Source: Jiangella gansuensis DSM 44835 (lineage in GTDB: Bacteria > Actinomycetota > Actinomycetes > Jiangellales > Jiangellaceae). From it: a stretch of DNA of 64,000 nucleotides. Below, one piece after another: positions 25,449-34,620 of this stretch. Position numbers and translations under genes: made by a program. The notes beneath the pieces were generated by a model. That model was not told where the DNA came from, searched no databases, and worked only from the letters and a program-made list of their open reading frames with translations. The DNA lies in assembly GCF_000515395.1 (NCBI RefSeq), contig NZ_KI911782.1:62001-126000 (forward strand). The letters are read 5' to 3'. How positions within the stretch are numbered: position 1 is the first letter of the stretch; each line of letters opens with the position of its first letter.

Positions 25449-26293
25449 CGAGTCCCCCTGTCCTGCCACCGGACGACGTAGGCGGAGAGCATGCGGATGC
25501 CCATGTCCATGACCAGGGCCGAGATCCCGATCAGCACGATCCCGGCGTAGACGGTGGGGATGTCGAGGAAGTTGCTCGCGTTCTGGATCACCGCGCCGAG
25601 GCCCTGCTGCGCGGCGACCAGCTCGGCCGCCACCAGGGATGCCCAGCCGATGCCCAGCGAGACCCGCGCGGCCGTCATGATGTGCGGGATCGAGAGCGGG
25701 AAGACCACCTTGGTGAGGACCTCGAACCGGGTGGCCCCAAGTGTTTGAGCAGCCCGCACGTACTTCTCGTCCAGCGACGCCACGCCCTCGTAGACGATGA
25801 CGATGGTGGCGAAGAAGGCCGCCCACACCAGCACGATGCCGCGGGACAGCTCGCCGATGCCGAAATAGACGATGACGAGCGGCACCAGCGCGATCGGCGG
25901 CAGCGCACGCAGGAAGTTCACCAGCGGGTTGAACATCGCCCGGGCGACGCCGAACCAGCCCAGCACGAACCCGATCGGCGTGGCGATGGCCAGGCCCAGA
26001 CCGACACCGACGAGCACGCGCCGGAAGCTGATCAGCAGGTCGTCGAGCAGGCCGTTGCCGAGCCCGTCGACGATGACCCTGCCGACCTCGACCGGGGTGG
26101 GCAGCAGGCCCTCACCGAAGACCTCGCCGACGGCCATGAGCTGCCAGGCCACGATGACGATGGCGAACCCGGCGGTGCCGAGGCTCAGCCGCCCCAGCGC
26201 CTGGGCGACGCCGGGGCGGCCGGAACCAGGCCGGCGCGCCGGCCTGCTGCGGATGCGGCTGGGCCGGTCCACCCGGGTGTCGACCCCCGTCAT
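25445..26293 (-). CDS. ABC transporter permease, SsuC/TauC-like
   Basis: 282 residues with about six transmembrane segments; the coupling loop reads YVRAAQTLGATRFEVLTKVVFPLSIPHI, an EAA motif typical of the SsuC family (read as YVRAAQTLGATRF then PLSIPHI). The N-terminal ~40 residues are basic and cytoplasmic. First gene of the four-gene minus-strand operon ending with the sulfatase. Confidence 0.92.
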   Translation of the reverse strand: MTGVDTRVDRPSRIRSRPARRPGSGRPGVAQALGRLSLGTAGFAIVIVAWQLMAVGEVFGEGLLPTPVEVGRVIVDGLGNGLLDDLLISFRRVLVGVGLGLAIATPIGFVLGWFGVARAMFNPLVNFLRALPPIALVPLVIVYFGIGELSRGIVLVWAAFFATIVIVYEGVASLDEKYVRAAQTLGATRFEVLTKVVFPLSIPHIMTAARVSLGIGWASLVAAELVAAQQGLGAVIQNASNFLDIPTVYAGIVLIGISALVMDMGIRMLSAYVVRWQDRGTR

Positions 26294-26486
26294 GCCGCGG
26301 TCCTGTGTCGGGGAGCGGTGGTGACCATGGGCGCTCCTTAATGATCGGACTAATAGATGGATAAAGGCCGGAGAAAGATGCGAACTTTTTACGCCTGCTT
26401 GGTCCTGTCGTCAAGCTCAGCGCGGACACTTGCCTGGGTGAAAGATCGGCTATATGGTTCGACTATTGACGGAAGGATCATTGCTC
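26294..26486. promoter_or_regulatory. Divergent control region, organosulfate operon / GntR gene
   Basis: This 193-bp gap is AT-richer than its surroundings. GGACTAATAGAT (about 26346-26357) and CGACTATTGACGG (about 26460-26472) share a GACTAwT core and could be binding sites for the adjacent GntR protein. GGAAGG precedes ATG 26487. No clean palindrome is visible, so operator assignment is tentative. Confidence 0.35.
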
Positions 26487-27260
26487 ATGGCTGCGCTGAG
26501 CTCGGACGACACGGCCCGACGACCCCGGGTCGACACGGTGACGACCAGATTGCGCGTGCTGATAGACGAGCAACGGGCCCGCGGTTTTCACCGGTTGCCC
26601 CCGGAGAAGGAGCTCAGCGAGCAGCTCGGTACGTCACGGGGCACCCTGCGCGAGGCTCTGGCGACGCTCGAGGCCGCCGGTGAGATCGAGCGGCGCCGAC
26701 GGGTCGGCACGCTGATCACGACGCCGCAGAAGATCACCCTGGACCACGCCGTCGCCTACCCGATCGACTACATCTGCTCGGTCTCCGACATCCTGGGCGG
26801 CGCCGGTACCACGTACGCCGTGCGCGAGGTCAGCGTCCGGCGCGAGGCCGCGGACGACGCCGACGCGCCCCTGCTCGGGCTGCGGCCGGGTGCCCCGGTG
26901 TTCCGGGTGTGCCGCTCCTACGAGGTCGACGGCGCCGCGGCGGCGCTGGTCGAGCACACACTGCCGACGGAACTCAACGGCCACGACGTGCGCATCAACT
27001 CGCTCACCGACGGTGTCACCACGTTCTTCCGCGACGTCGAGCACATCCCATTGGTGCGCAGCGACCATGCTGTCACCGCCATCGCCGCGACCGGGGAGCT
27101 TGCCGCCGAACTGGACGTGACGCCGGGCGCGCCGCTGCTGGTGGTGCACTGTCGCCTCTACACCGACGGCGACCGCATCATCGCCCTCGGACGGCTCGTC
27201 TTCCGCCCTGACTCGCTCTACCTCACCGCCAGCGCCTATCCCCGCTCCCTGGCGAAATGA
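26487..27260 (+). CDS. GntR/HutC-family (UTRA) transcriptional regulator
   Basis: 257 residues from ATG 26487, chosen for GGAAGG ten bases upstream; ATG 26454 lacks one. The winged HTH spans roughly residues 35-75 (PPEKELSEQLGTSRGTLREA). The C-terminal UTRA ligand domain includes GLRPGAPVFRVCRSYEVDG and SLYLTASAYP. It is divergent from the sulfatase/ABC operon and probably controls it in response to the imported compound. The last Lys codon and TGA are part of a hairpin repeat copy. Confidence 0.9.
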   Translation: MAALSSDDTARRPRVDTVTTRLRVLIDEQRARGFHRLPPEKELSEQLGTSRGTLREALATLEAAGEIERRRRVGTLITTPQKITLDHAVAYPIDYICSVSDILGGAGTTYAVREVSVRREAADDADAPLLGLRPGAPVFRVCRSYEVDGAAAALVEHTLPTELNGHDVRINSLTDGVTTFFRDVEHIPLVRSDHAVTAIAATGELAAELDVTPGAPLLVVHCRLYTDGDRIIALGRLVFRPDSLYLTASAYPRSLAK

Positions 27261-27326
27261 TCACGTGAAGGATGGGTCTTGCCGCTCCACCAGGAATGCT
27301 TGCCTGCTGAAGCGAGAAGACCCCTG
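27254..27326 (+). repeat. Intergenic hairpin element, copy 3 of 5
   Basis: Begins GAAATGATCACGT and supplies the Lys-stop end of the GntR gene. The outer stem is GGGTCTT/AAGACCC and the inner one CGCT/AGCG plus CAG/CTG. Compared with copy 1 the bases differ but pairing is kept, which suggests selection on structure. It lies between convergent genes. Confidence 0.83.
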
Positions 27327-27368
27327 GTGCTGCGCCGATCGACGGCCGGGCGGGCGGCGCGCTCGGCG

Positions 27369-28622
27369 TCAGTGGGCGCCGTCGACGCAGCGGAGGCCCG
27401 GGAAGCCGTCGTCCTGTGTCTGCTCGCCGGAGGCGCGGTCGCGGTGTGCCTGGCAGGCCTCGCGGCGCAGGGTCTCCACCACCTGGACGGCCGAGTCGAG
27501 ATCGTCGGCGGAGATGGTGGCGCCGATCTGTTCCCGGAACACCTCCGGCAGTGCGTCCACGGGAAGGTCACCAGGGATCTCGTGCAGCTCGGAGAGGTGG
27601 ATCGGGCCCAACTCCTGGCTCACCCCCTGGTACACGGCCACCTGGCCACCGCTGCTGCCGATGTAGTACTGCTCGCGCACCCAGTCGTTGGCCAGGGTCA
27701 GCGCGGTCCAGCCCATGGCGGCGACGACGCCGACCGCGATAACCGGGCGCAGCCAGGACCGTCGACGTGGTGGCTGCGGGGCGTACCGGGCGGTCTCGGG
27801 GTCGTCATCGGGTACGTCGACCTCGGGGTGGCTCTCCGTCACGGCGCCGACCATGAACACCTGTGCGGTGTCGTCGACCGGCCGGTGTCCGTCGTCGACG
27901 GGGACGAACTCACCGAGCACGACAGTGACGTTGTCCGGCGCGCCGCTGTCCAGCGCCAAAGCGATCAGCCGGTCAGCGGCGTCGGCGATGGAATCCGGCT
28001 GCGTCAGCGCCTGCTGGATCTCCGCGTTTCCGACGACGTCGGACAACCCGTCACTGCAGATCAGAAACCGGTCGCCGGCATGGACGTCGATGAGCGAGAA
28101 GTCCGGCTGGATGGGCCACTGCCCTTGCAAGACCTTGGTGACCACGGAGCGCGCCGGGTGCTCGCGGGCGTCCTCGGCGGTGATCCGGCCGTCGTCGACC
28201 AGCGACTGGACGAACGTGTGGTCACGGGTGATCTGGGTCAGGACGCCGTCGCGCAGCAGGTAGGCGCGCGAGTCTCCGATGTGCCCGAGCGCGAGCTGGT
28301 TGCCGTCCCACAGCAGCGACGTCGAGGTGGTGCCCATGCCGGCTCGTGCGGGGTCGGCGAGAGCGAGCTCGTTGATGCGCTCGTTGGCGGCCACGACGGC
28401 GGCGGAGAGCGTGTCGATCGGACTTGCGTCGTCGTGGGACGGCGGATGGTCGGCGTGGCCGAGTTCGTCGATGGCAGCCTTGCTGGCTACCTCGCCGGCC
28501 GCGTGCCCGCCCATGCCGTCGGCTACTGCGAGAAGGTACGGCCCGGCGTAGCCGGAATCCTCGTTCCCCTCCCGCAGGAGACCGACATCTGAGCGCGCCA
28601 CGTAGCGCAGCGTCAACGGCAT
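27369..28622 (-). CDS. PP2C-type Ser/Thr protein phosphatase, membrane anchored (PstP-like)
   Basis: 417 residues. The PPM domain covers about 1-240: RYVARSDVGLLREGNEDSG, LLAVADGMGGHAAGE, GHIGDSRAYLLRDG, FLICSDGLSDVV and GAPDNVTVVLGEF hold the usual metal-binding aspartates. A linker leads to one transmembrane helix (WLRPVIAVGVVAAMGWTAL, about 300-325) and an extracytoplasmic tail of ~90 residues. This layout matches PstP, partner of PknA/PknB-type kinases, but the usual neighbours (pknAB, rodA, pbpA, FHA proteins) are absent, so it may be a second, stand-alone copy. Confidence 0.88.
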   Translation of the reverse strand: MPLTLRYVARSDVGLLREGNEDSGYAGPYLLAVADGMGGHAAGEVASKAAIDELGHADHPPSHDDASPIDTLSAAVVAANERINELALADPARAGMGTTSTSLLWDGNQLALGHIGDSRAYLLRDGVLTQITRDHTFVQSLVDDGRITAEDAREHPARSVVTKVLQGQWPIQPDFSLIDVHAGDRFLICSDGLSDVVGNAEIQQALTQPDSIADAADRLIALALDSGAPDNVTVVLGEFVPVDDGHRPVDDTAQVFMVGAVTESHPEVDVPDDDPETARYAPQPPRRRSWLRPVIAVGVVAAMGWTALTLANDWVREQYYIGSSGGQVAVYQGVSQELGPIHLSELHEIPGDLPVDALPEVFREQIGATISADDLDSAVQVVETLRREACQAHRDRASGEQTQDDGFPGLRCVDGAH

Positions 28623-28998
28623 CGATTACTCCCGCACTATCGAGGCACGGCGGGCTCCGGGCGCGCCCACCGCGTCGCCTCCCCCCAACGAGTCGATCAC
28701 AGCGGATCGTAACGGCGTTGGCCCGCTGATGGAGGAGGCGCCCCGTGAACGCGGGCGGATATGTCGTCGCGTCCGGGCGTTCGAGTGCCGCCCTGCGGTT
28801 GCGGTGAGGGCGTGGCCGCGGCTGCGTGGTGACGGCGGGTGTTGTCCACAGGCTGCACGGATTTGACGAGTTGTCCACATTCGGGTTCTGGGCGGGTGCG
28901 CCGCAGAATTCGCCGGGCAACGATGGCAGGGCGCCGGCCGCGGAGGCCGGGCCGAGGCCTCAACGGTCTCGTTCGTTCGGCCCGAAAGGAACTCATCC
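28623..28998. other. 376-bp intergenic region with two DnaA boxes
   Basis: Divergent gap between the phosphatase and a secreted protein. TTGTCCACA, the actinobacterial DnaA box, occurs twice in the same orientation at 28842-28850 and 28871-28879 (29 bases apart). CCGAAAGGAAC before 28999 is a ribosome binding site. I see no RNA gene or confident promoter. Confidence 0.55.
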
Positions 28999-29676
28999 AT
29001 GCACGTCACCAAGGTTTCCGTGGCTGCCGGTGTGCTGAGTGCGGCGGCGTTGCTCGCTGCGGCTGGAGCCGGTGCGGCGCCCGCCATGGCCGGGGTGCAC
29101 ACGACGTCGCAGGTCGAGTCGCCGACGGCGGTGGCAGTCGGTGGTGAGCTGCCTGTCGGTACGCCGCCGAGCGGCGTGAACGCTGCGGCCGGGGCCACCG
29201 TTGTCGAGCCGACGGTTCCGCGGGAGAGTTCCTGTGGCCGGGTCCCGCCGGCACGACATCGCGAGTGGCTCGACGGCTTCCGCATCCGGTGGCTGCCGCC
29301 CGGCCTCGGGCCGTTGGTGTCCGACTTCGAGTACGAGTGGGACGACGTCGGCTTCGCCTCGCGGGTCTGGGAGACCGGTCCGGATGAGGACGGCGCCTAC
29401 GGCGTTGATCTGCAGGTCACGGTGATGCGCAGCGCCACCCTCACCGACACGGCGGCGTTGCATGCGTTCCTCACCGAGTACCACGAGCGCGATCCCGGCG
29501 ACTGGACGCCTGAGCCGTTCCAGCACCCCGACGGTCCCGGGTTCCGCACGGGAACCGAGCTCTTCTGGCTGGCCGAGCCGGGCGTCGCGGTCCGGGTACA
29601 TGGTGACGGCCAGCGGTTCAGCTCCGACGACCTGACCCGGACGGCGTGCGACGTGCGACAGGTGCGGGCCGGATGA
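28999..29676 (+). CDS. Secreted protein of unknown function
   Basis: 225 residues with a Sec signal peptide (basic start, then AAGVLSAAALLAAAGAGAAP, probable AxA cleavage near residue 30). The mature part has no family I recognise; it has aromatic, acidic stretches (DFEYEWDDVGF, LTEYHERDPGDW) and two cysteines (SSCGR and TACDV) that could form a disulfide. AAAGGA precedes the ATG. It is followed by a strong terminator, so it is a single-gene unit. Confidence 0.7.
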   Translation: MHVTKVSVAAGVLSAAALLAAAGAGAAPAMAGVHTTSQVESPTAVAVGGELPVGTPPSGVNAAAGATVVEPTVPRESSCGRVPPARHREWLDGFRIRWLPPGLGPLVSDFEYEWDDVGFASRVWETGPDEDGAYGVDLQVTVMRSATLTDTAALHAFLTEYHERDPGDWTPEPFQHPDGPGFRTGTELFWLAEPGVAVRVHGDGQRFSSDDLTRTACDVRQVRAG

Positions 29677-29681
29677 AAGCC

Positions 29682-29720
29682 GCCGCCCCGGGCGCTGTCC
29701 CCCTGAGCGCCCGGGGCGGC
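29682..29720. terminator. Terminator hairpin after the secreted protein
   Basis: GCCGCCCCGGGCGC pairs perfectly with GCGCCCGGGGCGGC (14 bp, 11-base loop) six bases after the stop codon. There is no U-tract. It can serve both convergent genes. Confidence 0.8.
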
Positions 29721-29776
29721 TCCGCCCAGGTCACACCGTGCGTTGTGCTGCTCGGGCCACGCCGCAGGTGGCGCCG

Positions 29777-30385
29777 TCAGTTGGTGATCCGGTCGTAGAC
29801 CAGGCAGAGTGCGCCGGACTCGCTGGTCGACAGGTCGGTCAGAGACCACGACGTCCGTGGCACGCCGTCAACGAACAGCGTGGCGCCCCCGCCGGCAAGT
29901 TCAGGGCACAGATTGATCATGAGCCGGTCGATCTCACCGGCGTCGAGCAGCTCTCGGATGACACTGCTGCTGTTCTGGACGACGATGTCGCCGCCGGACT
30001 GCTCGCGCAGCCGTCGAACCGTCGTGGCCGGGTCGGCGTCGGCTATGCGGGAATTCTGCCACGTCGCCTCCGTCAGCGTGCTGGAGAAGACGACCTTCTC
30101 GGTCGAGTCCAGCCAGCGGGCGGTGGCACGGTCGCGGGGTTCGGCGTTCTCGTCCTGAGCCACGGACGGCCAGTAGCCGCCGAAACCCTCGTAGTTCTTG
30201 CGGCCGAGCAGGATCGTGGTGGCGGTGTCGGTCAGGCGGACCATCAGGTCTCGCGCGGCGTCGGTGACTGCGTGCGGAGCGATCCAGCTCATGTCGTAGT
30301 CGCCGCCGGGTCCGCTGACGCGTCCGTCCAGCGACAGCGAGATGTTGGCGACGACCCTACGGCCGGGGGTGGTGTTCGCGGTCAT
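29777..30385 (-). CDS. Dihydrofolate reductase-fold protein (RibD C-terminal family)
   Basis: 202 residues from ATG 30385, which has AGGAGG upstream. RVVANISLSLDGRVSGPGGDYDMSW is the start typical of RibD_C/YwjB-like reductases, followed by TILLGRKNYEGFGGYW (compare the LGRKTYE motif) and GGDIVVQNSSSVIREL. Predicted NADPH-dependent reductase of unknown substrate. It is divergent from a LuxR-type ATPase regulator. Confidence 0.85.
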   Translation of the reverse strand: MTANTTPGRRVVANISLSLDGRVSGPGGDYDMSWIAPHAVTDAARDLMVRLTDTATTILLGRKNYEGFGGYWPSVAQDENAEPRDRATARWLDSTEKVVFSSTLTEATWQNSRIADADPATTVRRLREQSGGDIVVQNSSSVIRELLDAGEIDRLMINLCPELAGGGATLFVDGVPRTSWSLTDLSTSESGALCLVYDRITN

Positions 30386-30521
30386 GTCGGTGCCTCCTGT
30401 GTGGTGGCGCTCGGTACGCGCCGTCTGACGTCGATCCTTCCGCCGTGGCGGTGGTGGAACATCTGCCAACTGGCCGATATCCGGCGCGTCGGGTGGCCGA
30501 GGCGGTGAGAGACTTCGAGCG

Positions 30522-33190
30522 ATGCCTGCTCACCACGTGCCACCCGAGCTGACGTCGTTCGTCGGCCGTGCCGCCGAGCTCGCCGCCATCGGCTCCGCCG
30601 TGGCGCCGGGACGGCTGCTGACTCTGGTCGGCCCGGGCGGATGCGGGAAGACGCGGCTGGCTGTGCGCGCGTGTCACAACCTGGCCGAGCGGTGGCCGGG
30701 TGTGGTGTGGGTGAACCTGGAGGACGAGCACGACGACGCTCAGGTCACTCACCGTGTCGCGGACGCTCTCGGCGTGCTGCTGCCACCGGGGCCCGACCCG
30801 CTCGGAGCTGTGGTCGCGGCGCTGGGTGATCAGGAGACGGTCGTCGCCCTGGACAACTGTGAGCACCTGCTCGCCGGTGTGGCGCCAGTGGTGGCGATGA
30901 TTCTGGCGCGGTGTCCGCGGGCGGCGATGATGGCGACAAGCCGAGCGCCCCTGGGCGTCGGCGGTGAGCGTGTCTGGCGGGTGCCACCCCTGGACCTCGC
31001 CGACGCCCTGGAGCTGTTCCTCGCCCGGGCCGGCGCCGACGCGGCCGGCGGGGCCGACGCGCGAGCGGGTGCCCGCCGCGTCTGCGACCGGCTCGACCGG
31101 TTGCCGCTCGCTCTGGAGCTGGCGGCCGGGTGGGCGGGGACGTTGTCGCCAGCACAGATCGCCGACGCGCTGCATGATCCGTACGCGATGCTCGACGGTG
31201 GGGCGCGGACGGCCACGTTCCGCCAGCAGACGCTCGAGGGATCGATGCGGTGGAGCCACGACCTGCTGGGCGACGACGAACGGGTCCTGTTCCGCTGGCT
31301 GGGTGTGTTCGAACCCGGGTTCTCGGCCGACGCCGTCACGGGTTTGGCGACACTCGGCGGGCCTACAGCGGAACGGCTGGTCAAAGCGCTGCGGGGGTTG
31401 ATCGACACGTCGTTGGTGGTCGCCGACACGACGGGCCCGGTGGCGCGGTACCGGATGCTGGGCGTGGTCCGTGACTACGCGCTGGCCAGACTGGCGGAAG
31501 CAGGCGAGACGGAACGGCTGCGCGATCGGCATCTGGACCTCCAGCTGGTGCTGGTGGACGAGCTCGCGCAGCTTGCCGACACCGACAAGGACGCCTGGCG
31601 GGCTGCCGTCTCCGCCGAGCACGCCAATATCCGCGCTGCCATCGAATGGGGTCTGGCGTCGGGTGACCCGGACCGCGGCCGCCGGCTCGCCGCGGGTGTG
31701 GCCTGGCTGTGGCACCTGGAGGGCCGCGGCTCGGAGGGGATGCGCCTGCTGCGCCTGGCCGCCGAGCGGGGCGCGGGCGAGCGCAGTGTGCTGCAGGCGG
31801 AGGTGATGGCGGCGCTCGCGCTGGTGGCCGACACGACGGTGCCCGGAGGCATCGGTGTGGACGAGGTACGTGAGGTCGTGCGGTTAGCGGCCGAGGTCGG
31901 CGCGGATCGGGCCGGGCGGCAGGCCCGCTCGCTGGCCGCCATCGGTGAGCTCGCCTCCGACCTGGACCGGGCCAAGGAGGACGCGGCGCGGGTCCGCGAC
32001 GACGCTGTTCGAGCCGGCGACGGGTTCGCGGCCGATGCCGCGGCCGCGCTGATCGGCCTGGTTCACCTGATCCGCGACGAGCATGCGCTGGCGATCGCGC
32101 ACATCGAGCCGGCCCTGGACGGCCTGCTGAGGCGTGGCGACCGGGGGGTGGCGTCCTCCGGCCTGGGCTGGCTGGCCACGGCGACCGCCCGCTCCGGCGA
32201 CCTGCGGCGGGCCGCGGAACTGGCGGAGCGGGCGATCATCACAGCGGAACCGCTGCGCGACTTCCACCGGTCCGGCTCGGCTCGGAGCGTCCTGGCCGAG
32301 ATCCGCGTCCTGCAGGGCCGGCTCGACGCCGCCGCTGAGGTGCTTGCGCCCATGGATCGGCTGATGACCGGCCTCGACGAGGATCCGTTCATCCCTGGCT
32401 GGGAGCGCGTCAAGGCGCTTATCGCTCTCGGTCACGGGCGGCCGGCCGACGCGGTGGTGTGGTGCCGGCGAGAAGCGCGGTGGCATTCGCATCCCGTGGA
32501 CGAGCACGTATCGCCGCAGACGCAGGTGGTCCTGGCCGCGGCGCTCTGGGAGGCCGGTGACGAGGCGGCCACCGCGAAGCTCCTGGACGCCGTGGACGCG
32601 GCATCGGTGACGCGACAGGTGCCTGGGGTTCAGGCGGCGGCCCTGACGGTTCGCGCCCGGACGATCGCCGCGACGGACCCGGACAAGGCGTTGGCGCTGC
32701 AGCACGACGCCCTGCGGATCCGGGCCGAGCACGGACTCGGCCTCGACTGCGTCGACAGCCTGGAGTCGCTGGCCGAGACGCTGCTGCGACGCGGCGCCAC
32801 CGCGCCTGCCGGCGTGCTGGCCGGTGCTGCCCGGCGCGCCCGCCATGACGTGGGGGCCGGCCCGGGGCCGTCGTCGCTGGCCCGGTGCTCACCGACGGAC
32901 GCGGTCTGGGTCGCGGCAGTGGAGCGCGGGGAGGCGATGTCACTGCAGGACGCGGTCGCGTACGCCAGCCGGTCGCGCGGTCCCCGTGGGCGGCCAGAGT
33001 CCGGGTGGGAGAGCCTGACGCCCACCGAGCGCTCGGTCGTCGAGCTCGCAGTCCAGGATTGTCCAATCCGGAGATCGCGACCCGGCTGTTCGTGAGCCGC
33101 GGCACTGTGAAGACCCACCTGGCACATGTGTACGCGAAGCTGCAGGTGGCCAACCGCACTGAGTTGGCCCGGCTGGCCGCCCGCCGGTGA
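30522..33190 (+). pseudogene. LuxR-family ATPase regulator (LAL/AfsR-like), frameshifted near the 3' end
   Basis: The first frame encodes 857 residues and stops at 33095. The N-terminus has an NB-ARC/AAA-type ATPase (FVGRAAELAAIG; Walker A GPGGCGKTR; WVNLEDE; VALDNCEHLL) and a long TPR-like helical middle. The HTH begins correctly, [15 protein letters not shown], then changes frame near 33056-33058. The next frame continues [22 protein letters not shown]...[13 protein letters not shown] to a stop at 33190, a perfect LuxR HTH. Adding one G in CAGGATT (CAG GGA TTG) would restore it. As read, the DNA-binding domain is destroyed; this is either a real recent mutation or a one-base sequencing error in a G run. 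Confidence 0.85.
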
Positions 33191-33355
33191 CGGGTCAGCG
33201 GTCGCAGGTGTGCCGCGGGCTGGTGACTCCCGGCCGGGTTCATCCAGCAGGTGCCGGCAGCTCGTAGACGAGCGGTGCTTCCTTACGCCTGACCCGTCGC
33301 GACATTCACCCCCGACTGCCCGCAATCACTGTGGTCGGGCACACTCATTGCCACG

Positions 33356-34600
33356 ATGTCCGACTCGCCGGCCTCTTTCGCCCAGGTGCTCGCCGTGCCG
33401 GAGTTTCGCCGGCTGTGGGTAGCGCATGTGCTCTCCGTCGTCGGAGATCAGCTGGCCCGTCTGGCCTTGACGGTGTTGGTCTATGAGCGCACGAACTCTG
33501 CCGGGCTCACCGCGTTGACCTACGCGTTGACCTATCTGCCCGACTTCGTCGGCGGCGCCGCACTGGCCGGGCTGGCGGATCGGTTCCCACGGCGCAGCGT
33601 CATGGTCTACACCGATCTGTCCCGGGCCGCGCTGGTGGCTCTCATGGCGGTCCCGGGGATGCCGCTGTTGGCGCAGGCGGCACTGCTGTTCGTCGTGCAG
33701 GCCGTGGCGAGCCCGTTCGCCAGCGCGCGTCAGTCGGTACTCGCGGACATGCTTCCTGGCGACCAGCTCGCCGCCGGATTCGCTCTCGTGTCGATGACGT
33801 CGCAGGCATCGTTCGCGATCGGGTTCGGCGCCGGCGCTGCCCTGGTGGCCGAGTTCGGCACGAGCGCGGCCCTGCTCGTCGACGTCGTCACGTTCGTGGC
33901 GTCGGCCGTGATCATCCGGGTGGGCATCCAGCTCTACCGGCCGGCCGCGGGGACGGCGCCGCAGGGTGCCGTAACGGGATCTCGGGACCTCGGATACTGG
34001 GCGACGGTGCGTGCCGGGTGGGCTGTGGTCGTCGGCGACGCGCGGCTTCGCACCCTGCTGGCGGTCGCCTGTTGCAGCGGTTTCTACGCTGTTCCGGAGG
34101 GCTTGGCGGTGCCGTTCGGCGATCAGTTGGGTGACGGTACGGCGGCGGTGGGTTGGCTGCTGGCGGCCAACCCGGTCGGGACCGTACTCGGCATGATCGG
34201 GCTGCGCTTTCTCGGTCCGAGGCGGCGGCTGGCGCTGCTCGGGCCGATGGCGATCGGCAGCAGCCTGATCCTGCTACCGACGGGGTGGGCGCCCGGCCTC
34301 GCCGTGACGGTGGTCCTGTGGACGCTGAGCGGGGTGCTCTCAGCGCACGACATCGTCGCCCAGTCCACCTACGTACGTCTGGCGCCGGCGGAGAGCCGCG
34401 GGCAGGCGATCGGGGTCGCCGTCGCCGGGCTGCGGGCAGCCCAGGGCCTGGCGATCGTCGCTGCAGGACTGCTGGCGCAGCTCGCCGACGCAGCAGTGAT
34501 CGTCGGCGCAGCCGCAGCAGCAGGCACGGTGGTGACCGCCGTGGCGGTCCACCGGTGGCGGCGTGCGGTCTCGGCCAGTCCGGAGCCCCTCACGCCGTAA
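33356..34600 (+). CDS. Major facilitator superfamily transporter (MFS_3 / macrolide-efflux-like)
   Basis: 414 residues with about 10-12 hydrophobic helices. FAQVLAVPEFRRLWVAHVLSVVGDQLARLAL is the standard opening of the MFS_3/MefA-like group (FRRLW...S..GDQ), followed by ALAGLADRFPRRSVMVYTDLSRA, the motif-A loop. Predicted proton-driven drug or metabolite exporter. No obvious regulator next to it except the damaged LuxR gene 166 bases upstream. Confidence 0.88.
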   Translation: MSDSPASFAQVLAVPEFRRLWVAHVLSVVGDQLARLALTVLVYERTNSAGLTALTYALTYLPDFVGGAALAGLADRFPRRSVMVYTDLSRAALVALMAVPGMPLLAQAALLFVVQAVASPFASARQSVLADMLPGDQLAAGFALVSMTSQASFAIGFGAGAALVAEFGTSAALLVDVVTFVASAVIIRVGIQLYRPAAGTAPQGAVTGSRDLGYWATVRAGWAVVVGDARLRTLLAVACCSGFYAVPEGLAVPFGDQLGDGTAAVGWLLAANPVGTVLGMIGLRFLGPRRRLALLGPMAIGSSLILLPTGWAPGLAVTVVLWTLSGVLSAHDIVAQSTYVRLAPAESRGQAIGVAVAGLRAAQGLAIVAAGLLAQLADAAVIVGAAAAAGTVVTAVAVHRWRRAVSASPEPLTP

Positions 34601-34620
34601 CTGCCGATTCGAATCGGCAG
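34601..34620. terminator. Perfect 20-bp palindrome immediately after the MFS stop
   Basis: CTGCCGATTC is followed directly by its reverse complement GAATCGGCAG, starting one base after the TAA. As RNA it forms a tight hairpin with little loop; as DNA it could be an operator. Terminator function is the simpler reading, without a U-tract. Confidence 0.5.

Noticed and set aside
26340-26483. AATGATC / GATCATT inverted pair flanking the divergent control region
   Set aside because: Seven bases at about 130-bp separation is expected by chance and has no supporting promoter geometry.
28842-28879. Chromosome replication origin
   Set aside because: Only two DnaA boxes and no dnaA, dnaN, gyrB or rnpA/rpmH nearby.
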